Source: Planctomycetota bacterium (lineage in GTDB: Bacteria; Planctomycetota; Planctomycetia; Pirellulales; Pirellulaceae). Taken from it: a stretch of 23,007 nt of DNA. Below are positions 6,651-14,756 of this stretch, one piece after another. The notes below the pieces were generated by a model that was given only the letters and a program-made list of their open reading frames with translations, did not search any database and was not told the origin of the DNA. Positions within the stretch are counted from its first letter, which is position 1. Every line of letters starts with the position of its first letter. Both the position numbers and the translations under genes were made by a program. The stretch covers positions 1-23,007 of the forward strand of contig JAPLNJ010000486.1 in assembly GCA_026692885.1 (NCBI GenBank). The letters are read 5' to 3'.

Positions 6651-8201
6651 ATGCCTCACCAGCCCGCTTTCGATGTTGTCAGCCTGCACCCTCAAGACAA
6701 TGTCTGCGTCGCCGTGCGGGATCTGGAAGCCGGCACGGAGATCGCCGCGAACGGCGACTGCGTGCGACTGTCTGGACCCGTGCGAGCCGGTCACAAGATT
6801 GCCGTGCGTCCCATCTCGCTCGGCGAGCGCGTACTGAAGTACGGGCAGACAATCGGCCTGACAACTCAGACCGTCCAGGCAGGGGATTGGGTCCACACGC
6901 ACAACGTGCGTCTCAGTGACCTCGTCTTGGACTACGCGCCGGCCAGCGAGATTCCAGCGCCGCCGGAACCCCTGCTGGGCCGCACCTTCCAAGGCTATCG
7001 GCGGGCGGACGGGAAGGCCGGCACGCGGAACTACATCGCGGTGATCTCGACGGTGAACTGTTCGGCTTCCGTCGCCAAGTACGTGACCCAGCGGTTCGAT
7101 CCGTCGTTATTGCAGGCTTATCCGCACGTCGACGGCGTGCTGGCCTTCAAACATGCCACCGGCTGCGGCATGCCGTTTGGTGGGTTGGGGCACGAAATCC
7201 TGAATCGCGTCTTGGCCGGTATCGCGCGCCATCCCAACATCGGCGCTTACTTGTTGATTGGGTTGGGCTGTGAGCAGGGCTCGCTGCAGTATTTATTGGA
7301 TAGCCAACGCTTGGTACAAATCGCGGGAACTGCCGGCCAACCCGCCGGTCCACCGGTCTTCGTCATGCAGGACCTCGGCGGCACCGCCAAGACGGTGGCC
7401 GCGGCAGTCCGCCACGTCGCCGAACTTCTGCCCCGCGCGAATGCCGTACGGCGCGAGCCGATCCCGGCCAGCGAGATCGTGCTGGGGACCAATTGCGGCG
7501 GCTCGGACGGGAACTCCGGCATCACGGCCAATCCAGCGTTGGGTGTCGCCAGTGACCTGATCGTGGCTTGCGGCGGCACCTCGATGCTGGCCGAGACGCC
7601 AGAGATTTTCGGTGCCGAGCACCTGCTGACCCGCCGTGCCGTCTCGCCAGCCGTGGCCGAAAAGCTCCTGGACCGCATCCGCTGGTGGAAGTGGTACACC
7701 GGTGTCTTCGGCGCGGAGCTGAACAACAATCCGTCGGTTGGCAACAAAGAGGGCGGTCTGACCACGATCGCGGAGAAATCCCTGGGAGCTGTAGCCAAAG
7801 CCGGCTCGACGGCCCTGGTGGACGTGTACCAATATGCCGAGCCCGTGACGGCCAAGGGACTGGTCGTCATGGACACCCCGGGACTCGATCCGGTCAGCGT
7901 CACGGGTATCGTCGCCGGAGGCGCCAACGTGGTGGTCTTTACCACCGGCCGCGGTAGTTGTTTCGGCTGCCAGCCGGTACCGACAATCAAGGTCGCCACC
8001 AACACGCCGATGTACGAGCGGATGATCGACGACATGGACCTCAACGCCGGGGAGATCCTGCGCGGCCGGAGCGTCGAGGCAGTGGGCCGCGAAATCTTCG
8101 AAGATATCTTGGCAGTGGCCAGCGGCAAGAGAACCAAGAGCGAGTTGCAGGGCCTCGGCGAGGAGGAGTTCGTGCCCTGGATCGTCGGGCCCGTGCTGTG
8201 A
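6651..8201 (+). CDS. UxaA/GarD-family sugar-acid dehydratase
   Basis: A 516-aa cytoplasmic enzyme of the altronate/galactarate dehydratase family. Members remove water from a C6 sugar acid to give a 2-keto-3-deoxy acid for entry into central metabolism. The N-terminal SAF-like domain spans about 10-95 and ends with the typical AGDWVHTHNV. The large UxaA domain follows, with family-like segments GKAGTRNYIAVISTVNCS, HATGCGMP, IGLGCEQ and GTNCGGSDGNSGITANPALG. The Cys-rich sites fit the metal-dependent chemistry of this family. Length matches E. coli UxaA and GarD (about 500 aa). The start has GCGGAG 7 nt upstream. The substrate (altronate, galactarate or other) cannot be decided by eye. It is followed 3 nt later by a glycosyltransferase gene, so the two are probably co-transcribed although their roles look unrelated. 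Confidence 0.9.
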   Translation: MPHQPAFDVVSLHPQDNVCVAVRDLEAGTEIAANGDCVRLSGPVRAGHKIAVRPISLGERVLKYGQTIGLTTQTVQAGDWVHTHNVRLSDLVLDYAPASEIPAPPEPLLGRTFQGYRRADGKAGTRNYIAVISTVNCSASVAKYVTQRFDPSLLQAYPHVDGVLAFKHATGCGMPFGGLGHEILNRVLAGIARHPNIGAYLLIGLGCEQGSLQYLLDSQRLVQIAGTAGQPAGPPVFVMQDLGGTAKTVAAAVRHVAELLPRANAVRREPIPASEIVLGTNCGGSDGNSGITANPALGVASDLIVACGGTSMLAETPEIFGAEHLLTRRAVSPAVAEKLLDRIRWWKWYTGVFGAELNNNPSVGNKEGGLTTIAEKSLGAVAKAGSTALVDVYQYAEPVTAKGLVVMDTPGLDPVSVTGIVAGGANVVVFTTGRGSCFGCQPVPTIKVATNTPMYERMIDDMDLNAGEILRGRSVEAVGREIFEDILAVASGKRTKSELQGLGEEEFVPWIVGPVL

Positions 8202-8204
8202 ACC

Positions 8205-9308
8205 ATGCGCATCCTACTGATCATTCCGACCCTGGATCGTTGCGGCGCTGAGAAACAACTGACGCTGTTGGCGACCGGTCTGCCGCGCGATCGATTCGAC
8301 GTGCAGGTCTGCGCCTTGACCCGCACTGGTCCGCTGGCGGAATCGCTGGACGCCGCTGGAATTCCGCTGACGGTGATCGGCAAACGCCGCAAGATTGATC
8401 CGGCGGCCTATTGGCGACTGCGACAACACATCCGTCGGCTGGCACCAGACATTGTCCATACCTGGATCTTTGCGGCCAATGCCTACGGCCGCTGGGCGGC
8501 CTTCGGTGCGGGCGTTCGCCACGTGTTGGCCGGCGAGCGTTGCGTTGACCCGTGGAAGCGTTGGCACGAGTTGGCCATCGATCGGCACTTGGCCCAGCGG
8601 ACCCAGCGAATCATCACCAACAGCAATGGCGTGCGCGAGTTCTATGTGCGGCAGGGCCTCCCCGCGGAGAAGTTCGTGGTCATCCCGAATGGCGTTTTTC
8701 CCTGGGAACCGTCGACCGGCGGGACGCGGGCGGCCTTGCTCGCCGAGTTGGGCCTGCCCAGCGATATCCGGCTGCTCGCCGCCGTCAACCGTCTGTGGCC
8801 TCAGAAGCGTATCAAAGACTTGATCTGGGCCGCCGATCTGTTGAAGGTCGTACGGGACGATGTCCACTTACTGATCGTCGGCGACGGTCCGCAGCGTTGG
8901 CGACTGGAGCGTTACCGCGATCAGTGCGAACTTGGTGATCGCGTTCATTTCCTGGGCGAACGCAACGACGTGCCTCGGTTGCTGCCGCACTTGGATGGCC
9001 TGTGGCTGGGAAGCGAGTACGAGGGGCAATCCAACGCGATCATGGAAGCCATGGCGGCCGGCGTTCCCGTCGTGGCCACCGATATCCCCGGCAATCGAGA
9101 TCTGGTTGTTCACGGAGAAACGGGTTATCTGGTGCCCATCGGCGACCGAGCCGGTTTCGCCCGCTGGACACTCGCGCTGCTGAACGATGCAGAGCTAGCA
9201 CGGCGTCTCGGTCAGTCCGCGAAGCAGCGCATGCTGTCGGAGTTCTCCGTCGCGAAGATGATCAGCCGGCATGCGGAACTGTACGAACGGGTCATCGCGG
9301 AAAAATAA
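8205..9308 (+). CDS. GT4-family glycosyltransferase
   Basis: A 367-aa glycosyltransferase of the GT-B fold, family GT4 type, which moves a sugar from a nucleotide donor to a surface glycan or lipid. The N-terminal domain opens with RILLIIPTLDRCGAEKQL, the usual acceptor-side start with a Gly. The C-terminal donor domain has the basic residue in RLWPQKRIKDLI (197-207), VGDGPQRWRLE and the EX7E motif E273-x7-E281 (EGQSNAIME) followed by AMAAGVPVVATD. No signal peptide or membrane helix is seen. It starts 3 nt after the dehydratase stop, suggesting translational coupling. The acceptor and sugar are unknown. A role in exopolysaccharide or lipopolysaccharide synthesis is the general expectation for the family. 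Confidence 0.92.
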   Translation: MRILLIIPTLDRCGAEKQLTLLATGLPRDRFDVQVCALTRTGPLAESLDAAGIPLTVIGKRRKIDPAAYWRLRQHIRRLAPDIVHTWIFAANAYGRWAAFGAGVRHVLAGERCVDPWKRWHELAIDRHLAQRTQRIITNSNGVREFYVRQGLPAEKFVVIPNGVFPWEPSTGGTRAALLAELGLPSDIRLLAAVNRLWPQKRIKDLIWAADLLKVVRDDVHLLIVGDGPQRWRLERYRDQCELGDRVHFLGERNDVPRLLPHLDGLWLGSEYEGQSNAIMEAMAAGVPVVATDIPGNRDLVVHGETGYLVPIGDRAGFARWTLALLNDAELARRLGQSAKQRMLSEFSVAKMISRHAELYERVIAEK

Positions 9309-9400
9309 CCCGCATGCTCCACGTTGACAGCACTGACAGCGGTTGGCAACCTGACGAGCAAGGTTCCCTGCCTGTGAATCGTCGCTTGCCAAATCCTCAC

Positions 9401-9429
9401 TTGAGTTCCCACGCAGTGTCCGATAGAGT
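9401..9429 (+). promoter_or_regulatory. Sigma70-type promoter of the outer-membrane protein gene
   Basis: TTGAGT (9401-9406), a 17-nt spacer and TAGAGT (9424-9429) lie about 45 nt upstream of the ATG at 9474. Another TTGACA at 9324 has no matching -10 box. Confidence 0.45.
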
Positions 9430-9473
9430 GCCGCCGTCCCGATGTCTTGGTTACTCCCCTCAGGCCGGCATCC

Positions 9474-10403
9474 ATGAGATTTTGGAGACTCGCAGTCTGG
9501 TGCGGTAGCGTGGCGGCGTTGGCCGGTTCGCTTTGCGCGCAGCATCCCCAGACACCGATGCTCCCCGTCGAGGCCGAAGTGCGCGGACTTGCGGAACTGC
9601 CGTCGACACCGTGCGGGATGCCTAGTCAGCTGGATTGGTTCGATGACGACACACCGTCAGGTCCCGCAAACCATGCGGGGTGGTACACCGCGGAGAGCGC
9701 GGGCGGTTGGCTGGTCGGCGGCGAATTGACGTACTTGGCGCCATTCACCCAGCAAGGTGTCAGCAGCGATTCGCCACGATTTCATTTGGAGCCAGGCCTT
9801 CGTCTTTGGTTCGGCTACGACTGGCCCGACTGCTGGAGTGTGGAACTACGCTACTGGCGGTGGAGCGAGCAGGCCAACGCGATCGTGACGTTAGCCGGGA
9901 ATACCTTGGATTCAAAGATTTCCGCACAGGCCGCGGATCTCGAGTTTGGCCACGAATTTCCTTTCCGGCGGTGGAGTCTCAAGGTTGGCGGCGGCGTGCG
10001 GTTGGGGGTGCTCGATAGCACCTTGACCGACACGCAATACGCGTCGCAACCCTTCGACAAAGCCTGTTTTACAGGAGTCGGCCCCACGCTATTCGTCGAT
10101 GGGCGCAAGCCGCTGACGTCGGAACTGGCAGCTATTGCCAAGATCCGTTACAGCCTGCTCCTGGGGACGATCCAGCACGATTTGGCATTCGGCCGCGCTG
10201 GCTCAGGCGATCGCCGAGAGGCCTTCCTGGACACGCTCGACTTGCAGTTGGGCGGCGAATGGTTTCGTCCTTGCAACGCCGGTGGCCGCTGGTTCGTGCG
10301 GCTGGTGTTCGAAGCCCAAGTCTGGCACGCCTCCGGGCTGAACACGTTGCACAGCGATCTGGCGCTGGTCGGCCCGAGCCTGTCGATCGGGATCGACCGC
10401 TAA
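9474..10403 (+). CDS. Exported outer-membrane beta-barrel protein (Lpg1974-like)
   Basis: A 309-aa protein with a clear signal peptide (MRFWRLAVWCG..., likely cut after SLCA near residue 22). The mature part starts with a Pro-rich stretch. It then has alternating aromatic/polar strands ending in aromatic residues, such as GGWLVGGELTYLAPF, WSVELRYWRW, LKVGGGVRLG and WFVRLVFEAQVWHASG, as in barrel proteins of the outer membrane. Strand style and a final Leu/Ile-rich strand resemble the Lpg1974/MOMP-like pore family found in many planctomycetes, although only the general shape can be judged here. A TTG at 9447 is in frame, but the ATG at 9474 starts the signal peptide properly. It ends 98 bp before a convergent gene, with an inverted repeat between them. 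Confidence 0.72.
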   Translation: MRFWRLAVWCGSVAALAGSLCAQHPQTPMLPVEAEVRGLAELPSTPCGMPSQLDWFDDDTPSGPANHAGWYTAESAGGWLVGGELTYLAPFTQQGVSSDSPRFHLEPGLRLWFGYDWPDCWSVELRYWRWSEQANAIVTLAGNTLDSKISAQAADLEFGHEFPFRRWSLKVGGGVRLGVLDSTLTDTQYASQPFDKACFTGVGPTLFVDGRKPLTSELAAIAKIRYSLLLGTIQHDLAFGRAGSGDRREAFLDTLDLQLGGEWFRPCNAGGRWFVRLVFEAQVWHASGLNTLHSDLALVGPSLSIGIDR

Positions 10404-10407
10404 GGAC

Positions 10408-10486
10408 CGGCCGAAAAATGACTCCCTCGCCCCGGTACTCCGGGGAGAGGGGCCGAGAGGCAAATGCGAAAGTTATTTTTCGGCCG
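10408..10486. repeat. Nested inverted repeat between convergent genes
   Basis: The outer arms CGGCCGAAAAATGACT (10408-10423) and AGTTATTTTTCGGCCG (10471-10486) pair with one mismatch in 16. Inside lies a second hairpin: CCCTCGCCCCGG (10424-10435), loop TACT, CCGGGGAGAGGG (10440-10451), again with one mismatch. The element fills the gap between the stops of the outer-membrane gene (+) and the YchF-like gene (-). The A and T runs in the outer arms would suit a two-way terminator, and the sharp nested ends also suit a mobile repeat. Both readings are inference. Confidence 0.75.
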
Positions 10487-10501
10487 ACCGCTAAGTCCGC
10501 G

Positions 10502-11530
10502 TCAAGAGCTGTGCTGGATCATGATAATGTCATCGTCCTGGATGACGTAATCCTTGTGTTCCTTGCGCATCAGATGGTGGGCCTTCACCTCGCGTTCGCT
10601 GCCCAAACGAACGAGGTCGCTGCAGGTCATGACCTCGGCCCGGATGAAGCCGCGCGCCAGATCCGTGTGGATATTGCCCGCGGCCTCGACGGCCGTGCCG
10701 CCTTGGTGAATTAACCACGTGCGGACTTCCTTTTCCCCCGCCGTGAAGAACAACATCTGACCTGACGTGGTCAGCATCTGGCGCAGCAACTCGCCACGAT
10801 CGAAGGGCTGAACGCCCATCTCCTGGCAGAACTCGCGGCGTTCCTCCTCCGTCATGCGACCCAGTTCCAACTGCAAGCTCAGCGACACCGCCACCAATTC
10901 CGTGCCGGGGGGCGCATGGACTTGGAACCGCTCGGGGGCCGTGTCATCGTCGGCCAAGTTGACGATCGCCAATCGCGGTTTCTGACCGAACAACTGGAAG
11001 GAACGAATCGCCAAATCTTGCTCGACGGACAACTTCAGGTTCCGGATGGACTGGCCCGCGTCCAAGGTTGCCTGCAGCGGCAGCAAGGCGTCCAGTTCCT
11101 TCAGTAGTTCCTCACGATTCGGCCGAGGCTTCTTGACCTGGTCTTGCAGTCGCTCGATGCGGCCCTGGACAATGTCCAAGTCGGCAATCAACAGGTCTTC
11201 GTCGAACCGCTGCAGATCCGCGACCGCATCCGCGCCGCCATGGGCGGCCACGACCATCACCAGACAACCCGCCTCCCGAATCTGGCCGAGTTTTGCCGCG
11301 GTGCCTTCGTGGGTCCGGCTGAGCCCCGGCGTATCCACGATTTCCAGGCTGGCCTCCGTGACCTTCTTGGGTTGGTAGATTTCGCACAACTGGGCGACAC
11401 GCGGGTCCGGGACGGCCGCCATGGCCGCCTGCGCCTCGTGCGCATGCGACGGGTTTGGAACCACGCCGGTCAGCCACTGAAACAGGGTGCTCTTGCCTGA
11501 ACCTTGGTAACCTACGAGACCGATCTTCAT
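10502..11530 (-). CDS. YchF-like P-loop GTPase/ATPase
   Basis: A 342-aa TRAFAC-class nucleotide hydrolase of the Obg/YchF type. Seen in order: Walker A GYQGSGKST (7-15), DTPG (66-69), a helical insert (about 105-175) and NLAD (191-194) in the G4 position. A TGS-like C-terminal domain (about 258-340) has GNIHTDLARGFIRAEVM and KDYVIQDDDIIMI, which is very like the YchF tail. YchF proteins prefer ATP because the normal NKxD motif is changed, and NLAD here fits such a change. The G1 loop lacks the usual NGVPNAGKST of classical YchF, so this may be a phylum-specific paralog rather than the housekeeping copy. An upstream in-frame ATG (11575) would add 15 residues, part of them encoded by the inverted repeat. 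ATG 11530 begins directly at the first beta strand and is preferred. Confidence 0.85.
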   Translation of the reverse strand: MKIGLVGYQGSGKSTLFQWLTGVVPNPSHAHEAQAAMAAVPDPRVAQLCEIYQPKKVTEASLEIVDTPGLSRTHEGTAAKLGQIREAGCLVMVVAAHGGADAVADLQRFDEDLLIADLDIVQGRIERLQDQVKKPRPNREELLKELDALLPLQATLDAGQSIRNLKLSVEQDLAIRSFQLFGQKPRLAIVNLADDDTAPERFQVHAPPGTELVAVSLSLQLELGRMTEEERREFCQEMGVQPFDRGELLRQMLTTSGQMLFFTAGEKEVRTWLIHQGGTAVEAAGNIHTDLARGFIRAEVMTCSDLVRLGSEREVKAHHLMRKEHKDYVIQDDDIIMIQHSS

Positions 11531-11542
11531 GGCTGGTATTCT

Positions 11543-11600
11543 GTAGGGTGGGCTGTGCCCACCAGAAGTTTCCATAGCGGGAGGGCGCAGCCCACCCTAC
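11543..11600. repeat. Inverted repeat between gltA and the YchF-like gene
   Basis: GTAGGGTGGGCTG (11543-11555) is perfectly complementary to CAGCCCACCCTAC (11588-11600). Pairing continues inward to about 21 bp with two mismatches, leaving a loop of about 16 nt. It fills the 77-bp spacer between the citrate synthase stop and the YchF-like start. There is no T-run, so a simple terminator is less likely than a REP-like repeat. Confidence 0.75.
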
Positions 11601-11607
11601 CCGTGAC

Positions 11608-12879
11608 TCACCGTTGATTCATGAGTACATAATCGCGAATCGGCGATCCGACGTAGACCTGACGGGGCCGATAGATGCGGCTCCCCTGGTCGCGAACTTC
11701 TTTCCAGTGGGCGATCCAGCCGGGGAGTCGCCCGATGGCGAACATCACCGTGTACATGTCGACCGGGATGCGAATCGCCCGCAGCAGAATGCCGGAGTAG
11801 AAGTCGACGTTCGGGTAGAGATCGCGGCTCTTGAAGTAGTCGTCCTTCAGAGCGACTTCCTCCAACTCGCGGGCGATGTCCAGCAACGGATCCTTGATTC
11901 CCAGCTTGGTCAGGACTTTGTCCGTGTGATCGCGCAGGATGTGGGCCCGAGGATCGTAGCTCTTGTAGACTCGATGCCCGAAGCCGAACAGCTTCTCTTC
12001 CTTCTTCTTCACCTTCTCCACCAACTGGGTCACCGTCATGCCGGCTTTCGCAATGCGTCCCAATTGTTCAATAACCGCCATATTGGCACCGCCGTGCAAC
12101 GGTCCCCACAAGGCACACACCCCGGCGGCACAGGAGGCAAACAGATTGGCCCCCGACGAGGCCACCATGCGCACCGTCGAGGTCGAGCAATTCTGCTCAT
12201 GGTCGGCATGCAACATCAGGAACAGATTCAGCGCCTGGACCACCTCCGGATCCGGTTCGAACCACTTGTTGGGGATCGAGAACATCATGTGCAGGAAGTT
12301 GCGGCAGTAGTCCAACTGCGGCGAAGGGTACATGATCGGCAGGCCAAACGAGGTCCGGTAGGACGCGGCGGCCACGGTGCGGATCTTGGAAATCAACCGG
12401 GCGGCGGCACTCTCAAAGGTGGACTCGTCCTCGATCTGCATCACGTCCTCATGGTAGCAGGACAGCGTGTTGATCATGGACGACAGGATTGCCATGGGGT
12501 GCCCCGAAGACGGAAACCCTTGAAACGACAGACGCATGCCTTCGTGGATCATTTCGTGCTCGGTGAGCAAGGCCCGGAACCGAAGCAGATGATCGGCTTT
12601 TGGCAATTCGCCGTAAATCAAAAGCATCGCCGTTTCGATGAACGTCGAATGCTGCGCCAGTTGCTGGATGGGGATGCCGCGGTAACGCAGGATGCCCTTC
12701 TCGCCGTCGATGAAGGTGATGGCCGACCGGCAGGAACCGGTGTTGCCGTACCCGTCATCCAGCGTGATGTAGCCGGTCTGGTCGCGCAGTTTGGAAACAT
12801 CAATGGCATGCTCGTCCTCGGTGCCCACGACGATGGGAAGTTCCACCTCCCCATTATGCAATTGCAGTCTGGCCTTCAT
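11608..12879 (-). CDS. gltA: Citrate synthase
   Basis: A 423-aa citrate synthase, which condenses acetyl-CoA and oxaloacetate to citrate as the entry step of the TCA cycle. The length and sequence are those of the hexameric type II bacterial enzyme. The catalytic residues are in place: H262 in GPLHGGAN (259-266), H302 in FGFGHRVYKSYDPRA (298-312) and D359 in PNVDFYSG (356-363). The N-terminal domain has the usual YITLDDGYGNTGSCRSAITFIDG and RYRGIPI. No close ribosome binding site is visible before ATG 12879, but the start fits family length. It may be transcribed with the YchF-like gene (77-bp gap) although a repeat lies between them. Methylcitrate synthase is a less likely alternative because that family is usually shorter. 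Confidence 0.96.
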   Translation of the reverse strand: MKARLQLHNGEVELPIVVGTEDEHAIDVSKLRDQTGYITLDDGYGNTGSCRSAITFIDGEKGILRYRGIPIQQLAQHSTFIETAMLLIYGELPKADHLLRFRALLTEHEMIHEGMRLSFQGFPSSGHPMAILSSMINTLSCYHEDVMQIEDESTFESAAARLISKIRTVAAASYRTSFGLPIMYPSPQLDYCRNFLHMMFSIPNKWFEPDPEVVQALNLFLMLHADHEQNCSTSTVRMVASSGANLFASCAAGVCALWGPLHGGANMAVIEQLGRIAKAGMTVTQLVEKVKKKEEKLFGFGHRVYKSYDPRAHILRDHTDKVLTKLGIKDPLLDIARELEEVALKDDYFKSRDLYPNVDFYSGILLRAIRIPVDMYTVMFAIGRLPGWIAHWKEVRDQGSRIYRPRQVYVGSPIRDYVLMNQR

Positions 12880-13157
12880 GTTTGTACTCGTGCTTATCGG
12901 AAATTCTAAAGTTCAACCGCTACGGACTATTCTGCGCGCGGGTGGAATCGACCCCAACTCAGCCGCGCATGGACTTACAGGACTCCGTGGGAGGGCACGC
13001 GAGGGCAAATTGTAGCAGCTTCTCTCCGCGATGTGCATCGGGCTAGCCGCCCCGGCAGCCGTTTTACGCCTGCAAGACTGACGGGGATAGACTATCCGAC
13101 AAATCGCCCGAATGCTAGGGAGGGCGAAGCTCCTGCCGAGCCGGGAGCGGCAGGTTC
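12880..13157. other. Spacer upstream of gltA
   Basis: A 278-bp gap between the citrate synthase start and the oxidoreductase stop (both minus strand). No gene is seen. It must carry the gltA promoter, but I found no pair of boxes that I would defend. Its right end holds the hairpin at 13132-13154. Confidence 0.5.
13132..13154 (-). terminator. Hairpin just after the Gfo/Idh/MocA gene
   Basis: CCTGCCG (13132-13138) and CGGCAGG (13148-13154) form a 7-bp GC stem with a 9-nt loop. It starts 3 nt past the oxidoreductase stop on the minus strand. There is no clear T-run after it. The flanking sequence AGGGAGGGCGAAGCTCCTGCC looks like part of a repeated element, so it may be a repeat that also acts as a terminator. 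Confidence 0.4.
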
Positions 13158-14504
13158 TTACAACACCTTCGTGATGCCAGGCATGGCGACCGGATAGCGG
13201 CCCTTGTCATCGGGTGCGATCGGCGCTTTCCCGTCCCAGGTCAACTGGTCCAGGCCGGGGGCCAGTTCCAATTTGGAGGTCAGGGCTTGGTCCCAGGTCA
13301 CCAACTGCCCGCACTCGGCCGCCATGCGGCCCAGGATCCCGACCATCGCGGCCTTCGCACACCGCTCGGTCTCGTTGTAAGGCTGGTTTTTGCGAATCGC
13401 CTCGAAGAGCAGCTCGTGCTCCCGTTGGTAATGATCGCACCCCGGTCCTTTGTAGTCCCAGCACACGTTTTCGTTCGTCTGCTGGTAGCCCTTGAAGATC
13501 TGGGGCTTGGAGATCCCTTCTCCCAGGACCGCCGAGCCTTTCGAGCCGTGGATTACGTCACCGAAGAAGCCCCAGGTGCTGTTCTGATGCCGCCCCTGGG
13601 CAAACAAGCGCGTCCCGTCTGCAAACGTGTACTCGACCGCGTAGTGGTCGAACAACTGGTCCGGCTCCTGGCGGACCTGACGCCCGCCTTGCCCTTGGGC
13701 CGACACGGGCCAGCCGTTCTTGACCCAGCAGCACACGTCCAGGTTATGGATCAGCCAATCCAGCAGGAAGCTTCCATTCAACCAAGTGAAGTTGGAATAG
13801 TTGCGGATCTGGTGGGCCAAATCGCTTTCGCCGGCCGCTTTCGGACCGAACCCCACGGAGCCGTGAACGCGGTAGGCCCAAGCCGTAATGACGTCGCCAA
13901 TCAGCCCGTTGTGGATCTGTTCGATGCAGTCTTCCAGTGGTTTGTAATGGCGGCTCATCAGTCCACCGGCAATCTTCAGATTCTTCTTCTGAGCCGCCTC
14001 GCCCGCCTGCAGGACGCGGCGCACGCCCGGCCCGTCGACGGCGAACGATTTCTCCATGAATACGTTCCGGCCTTTCTCGACGGCGTACTCCAGATGGATC
14101 GGGCGAAAACCCGGCGGCGTGCACAACAGCACCACATCCCCGGCATCCAGGCAGTCGATGGCTTTCTTGTATCCGTCCAGGCCGATGAACTGGCGTTCCG
14201 GCGGCACCTCGACCTTGGCGCCAAACCGGTCGGCGAGACCCTTCAGACTGCCCTTGAGACGGCTGTCGAAGACGTCGGCCATCGCCCAGAGCTTGGTGGG
14301 TCCCTTGGTGTTCAACGCGTTGAGCGCGGCCCCGGTGCCGCGTCCGCCACAGCCGACCAAGGCCACCTTGATCGTGTTGTCTTCGCCCGCAAAGGCACGC
14401 GTGGTCACCGCACTGGCCAGCGCCGCACCTGCCAAAGCCGTGCCGGAACATTTGAGGAAGTCACGACGAGAAGCCGAGGTCGCACGAGTGTCCGGAGCGT
14501 TCAT
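13158..14504 (-). CDS. Tat-exported Gfo/Idh/MocA-family oxidoreductase
   Basis: A 448-aa NAD(P)-dependent sugar or sugar-acid oxidoreductase. The N-terminus carries a twin-arginine signal, SRRDFLK (12-18), then a hydrophobic Ala-rich stretch and a likely cut near AFAG (37-40), so the protein is predicted to be exported folded with its cofactor. The Rossmann motif is VALVGCGGRGTG (47-58). The family lysine is in NVFMEKSFAVDG, in the EKP position, and SRHYKPLEDC marks the catalytic-domain transition. Planctomycetes carry many paralogs of this kind, and their substrates are mostly unknown. The frame is open to 14633, but ATG 14504 starts the Tat signal directly and has a purine-rich AAAGGG upstream. 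It is a single gene with a possible promoter at 14605-14633. Confidence 0.92.
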   Translation of the reverse strand: MNAPDTRATSASRRDFLKCSGTALAGAALASAVTTRAFAGEDNTIKVALVGCGGRGTGAALNALNTKGPTKLWAMADVFDSRLKGSLKGLADRFGAKVEVPPERQFIGLDGYKKAIDCLDAGDVVLLCTPPGFRPIHLEYAVEKGRNVFMEKSFAVDGPGVRRVLQAGEAAQKKNLKIAGGLMSRHYKPLEDCIEQIHNGLIGDVITAWAYRVHGSVGFGPKAAGESDLAHQIRNYSNFTWLNGSFLLDWLIHNLDVCCWVKNGWPVSAQGQGGRQVRQEPDQLFDHYAVEYTFADGTRLFAQGRHQNSTWGFFGDVIHGSKGSAVLGEGISKPQIFKGYQQTNENVCWDYKGPGCDHYQREHELLFEAIRKNQPYNETERCAKAAMVGILGRMAAECGQLVTWDQALTSKLELAPGLDQLTWDGKAPIAPDDKGRYPVAMPGITKVL

Positions 14505-14604
14505 GAAGCAGCCCTTTCTCTTCGAATGGAAAACAATCCGCCTTCTGCCAACAGGGAGCACGGTTCCGGTGCCCTGCGAAGGTCTTCGGAACAACACGGG
14601 TGCT

Positions 14605-14633
14605 ATTCTCGCGTCCCGATCCGGCTTTGCCAA
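14605..14633 (-). promoter_or_regulatory. Possible promoter of the Gfo/Idh/MocA gene
   Basis: Read on the minus strand, TTGGCA (14633-14628), a 17-nt spacer and GAGAAT (14610-14605). The leader would be about 100 nt. The -10 box is weak. Confidence 0.3.
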
Positions 14634-14756
14634 CTAGTGGATGACCAAATTGCGTGCGAGACGCGACAGACGTATCCGCTGGTAGCTCCTGGTCCACAGC
14701 GTGATTGAGACACAGAGAGGTGACGCAACGAGGTGCGGCGTCCATACCTGTTTCGG

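Noticed and set aside
11614..12909. Plus-strand frame of about 430 codons
   Set aside because: It is the antisense shadow of citrate synthase, whose catalytic residues are all present on the minus strand.
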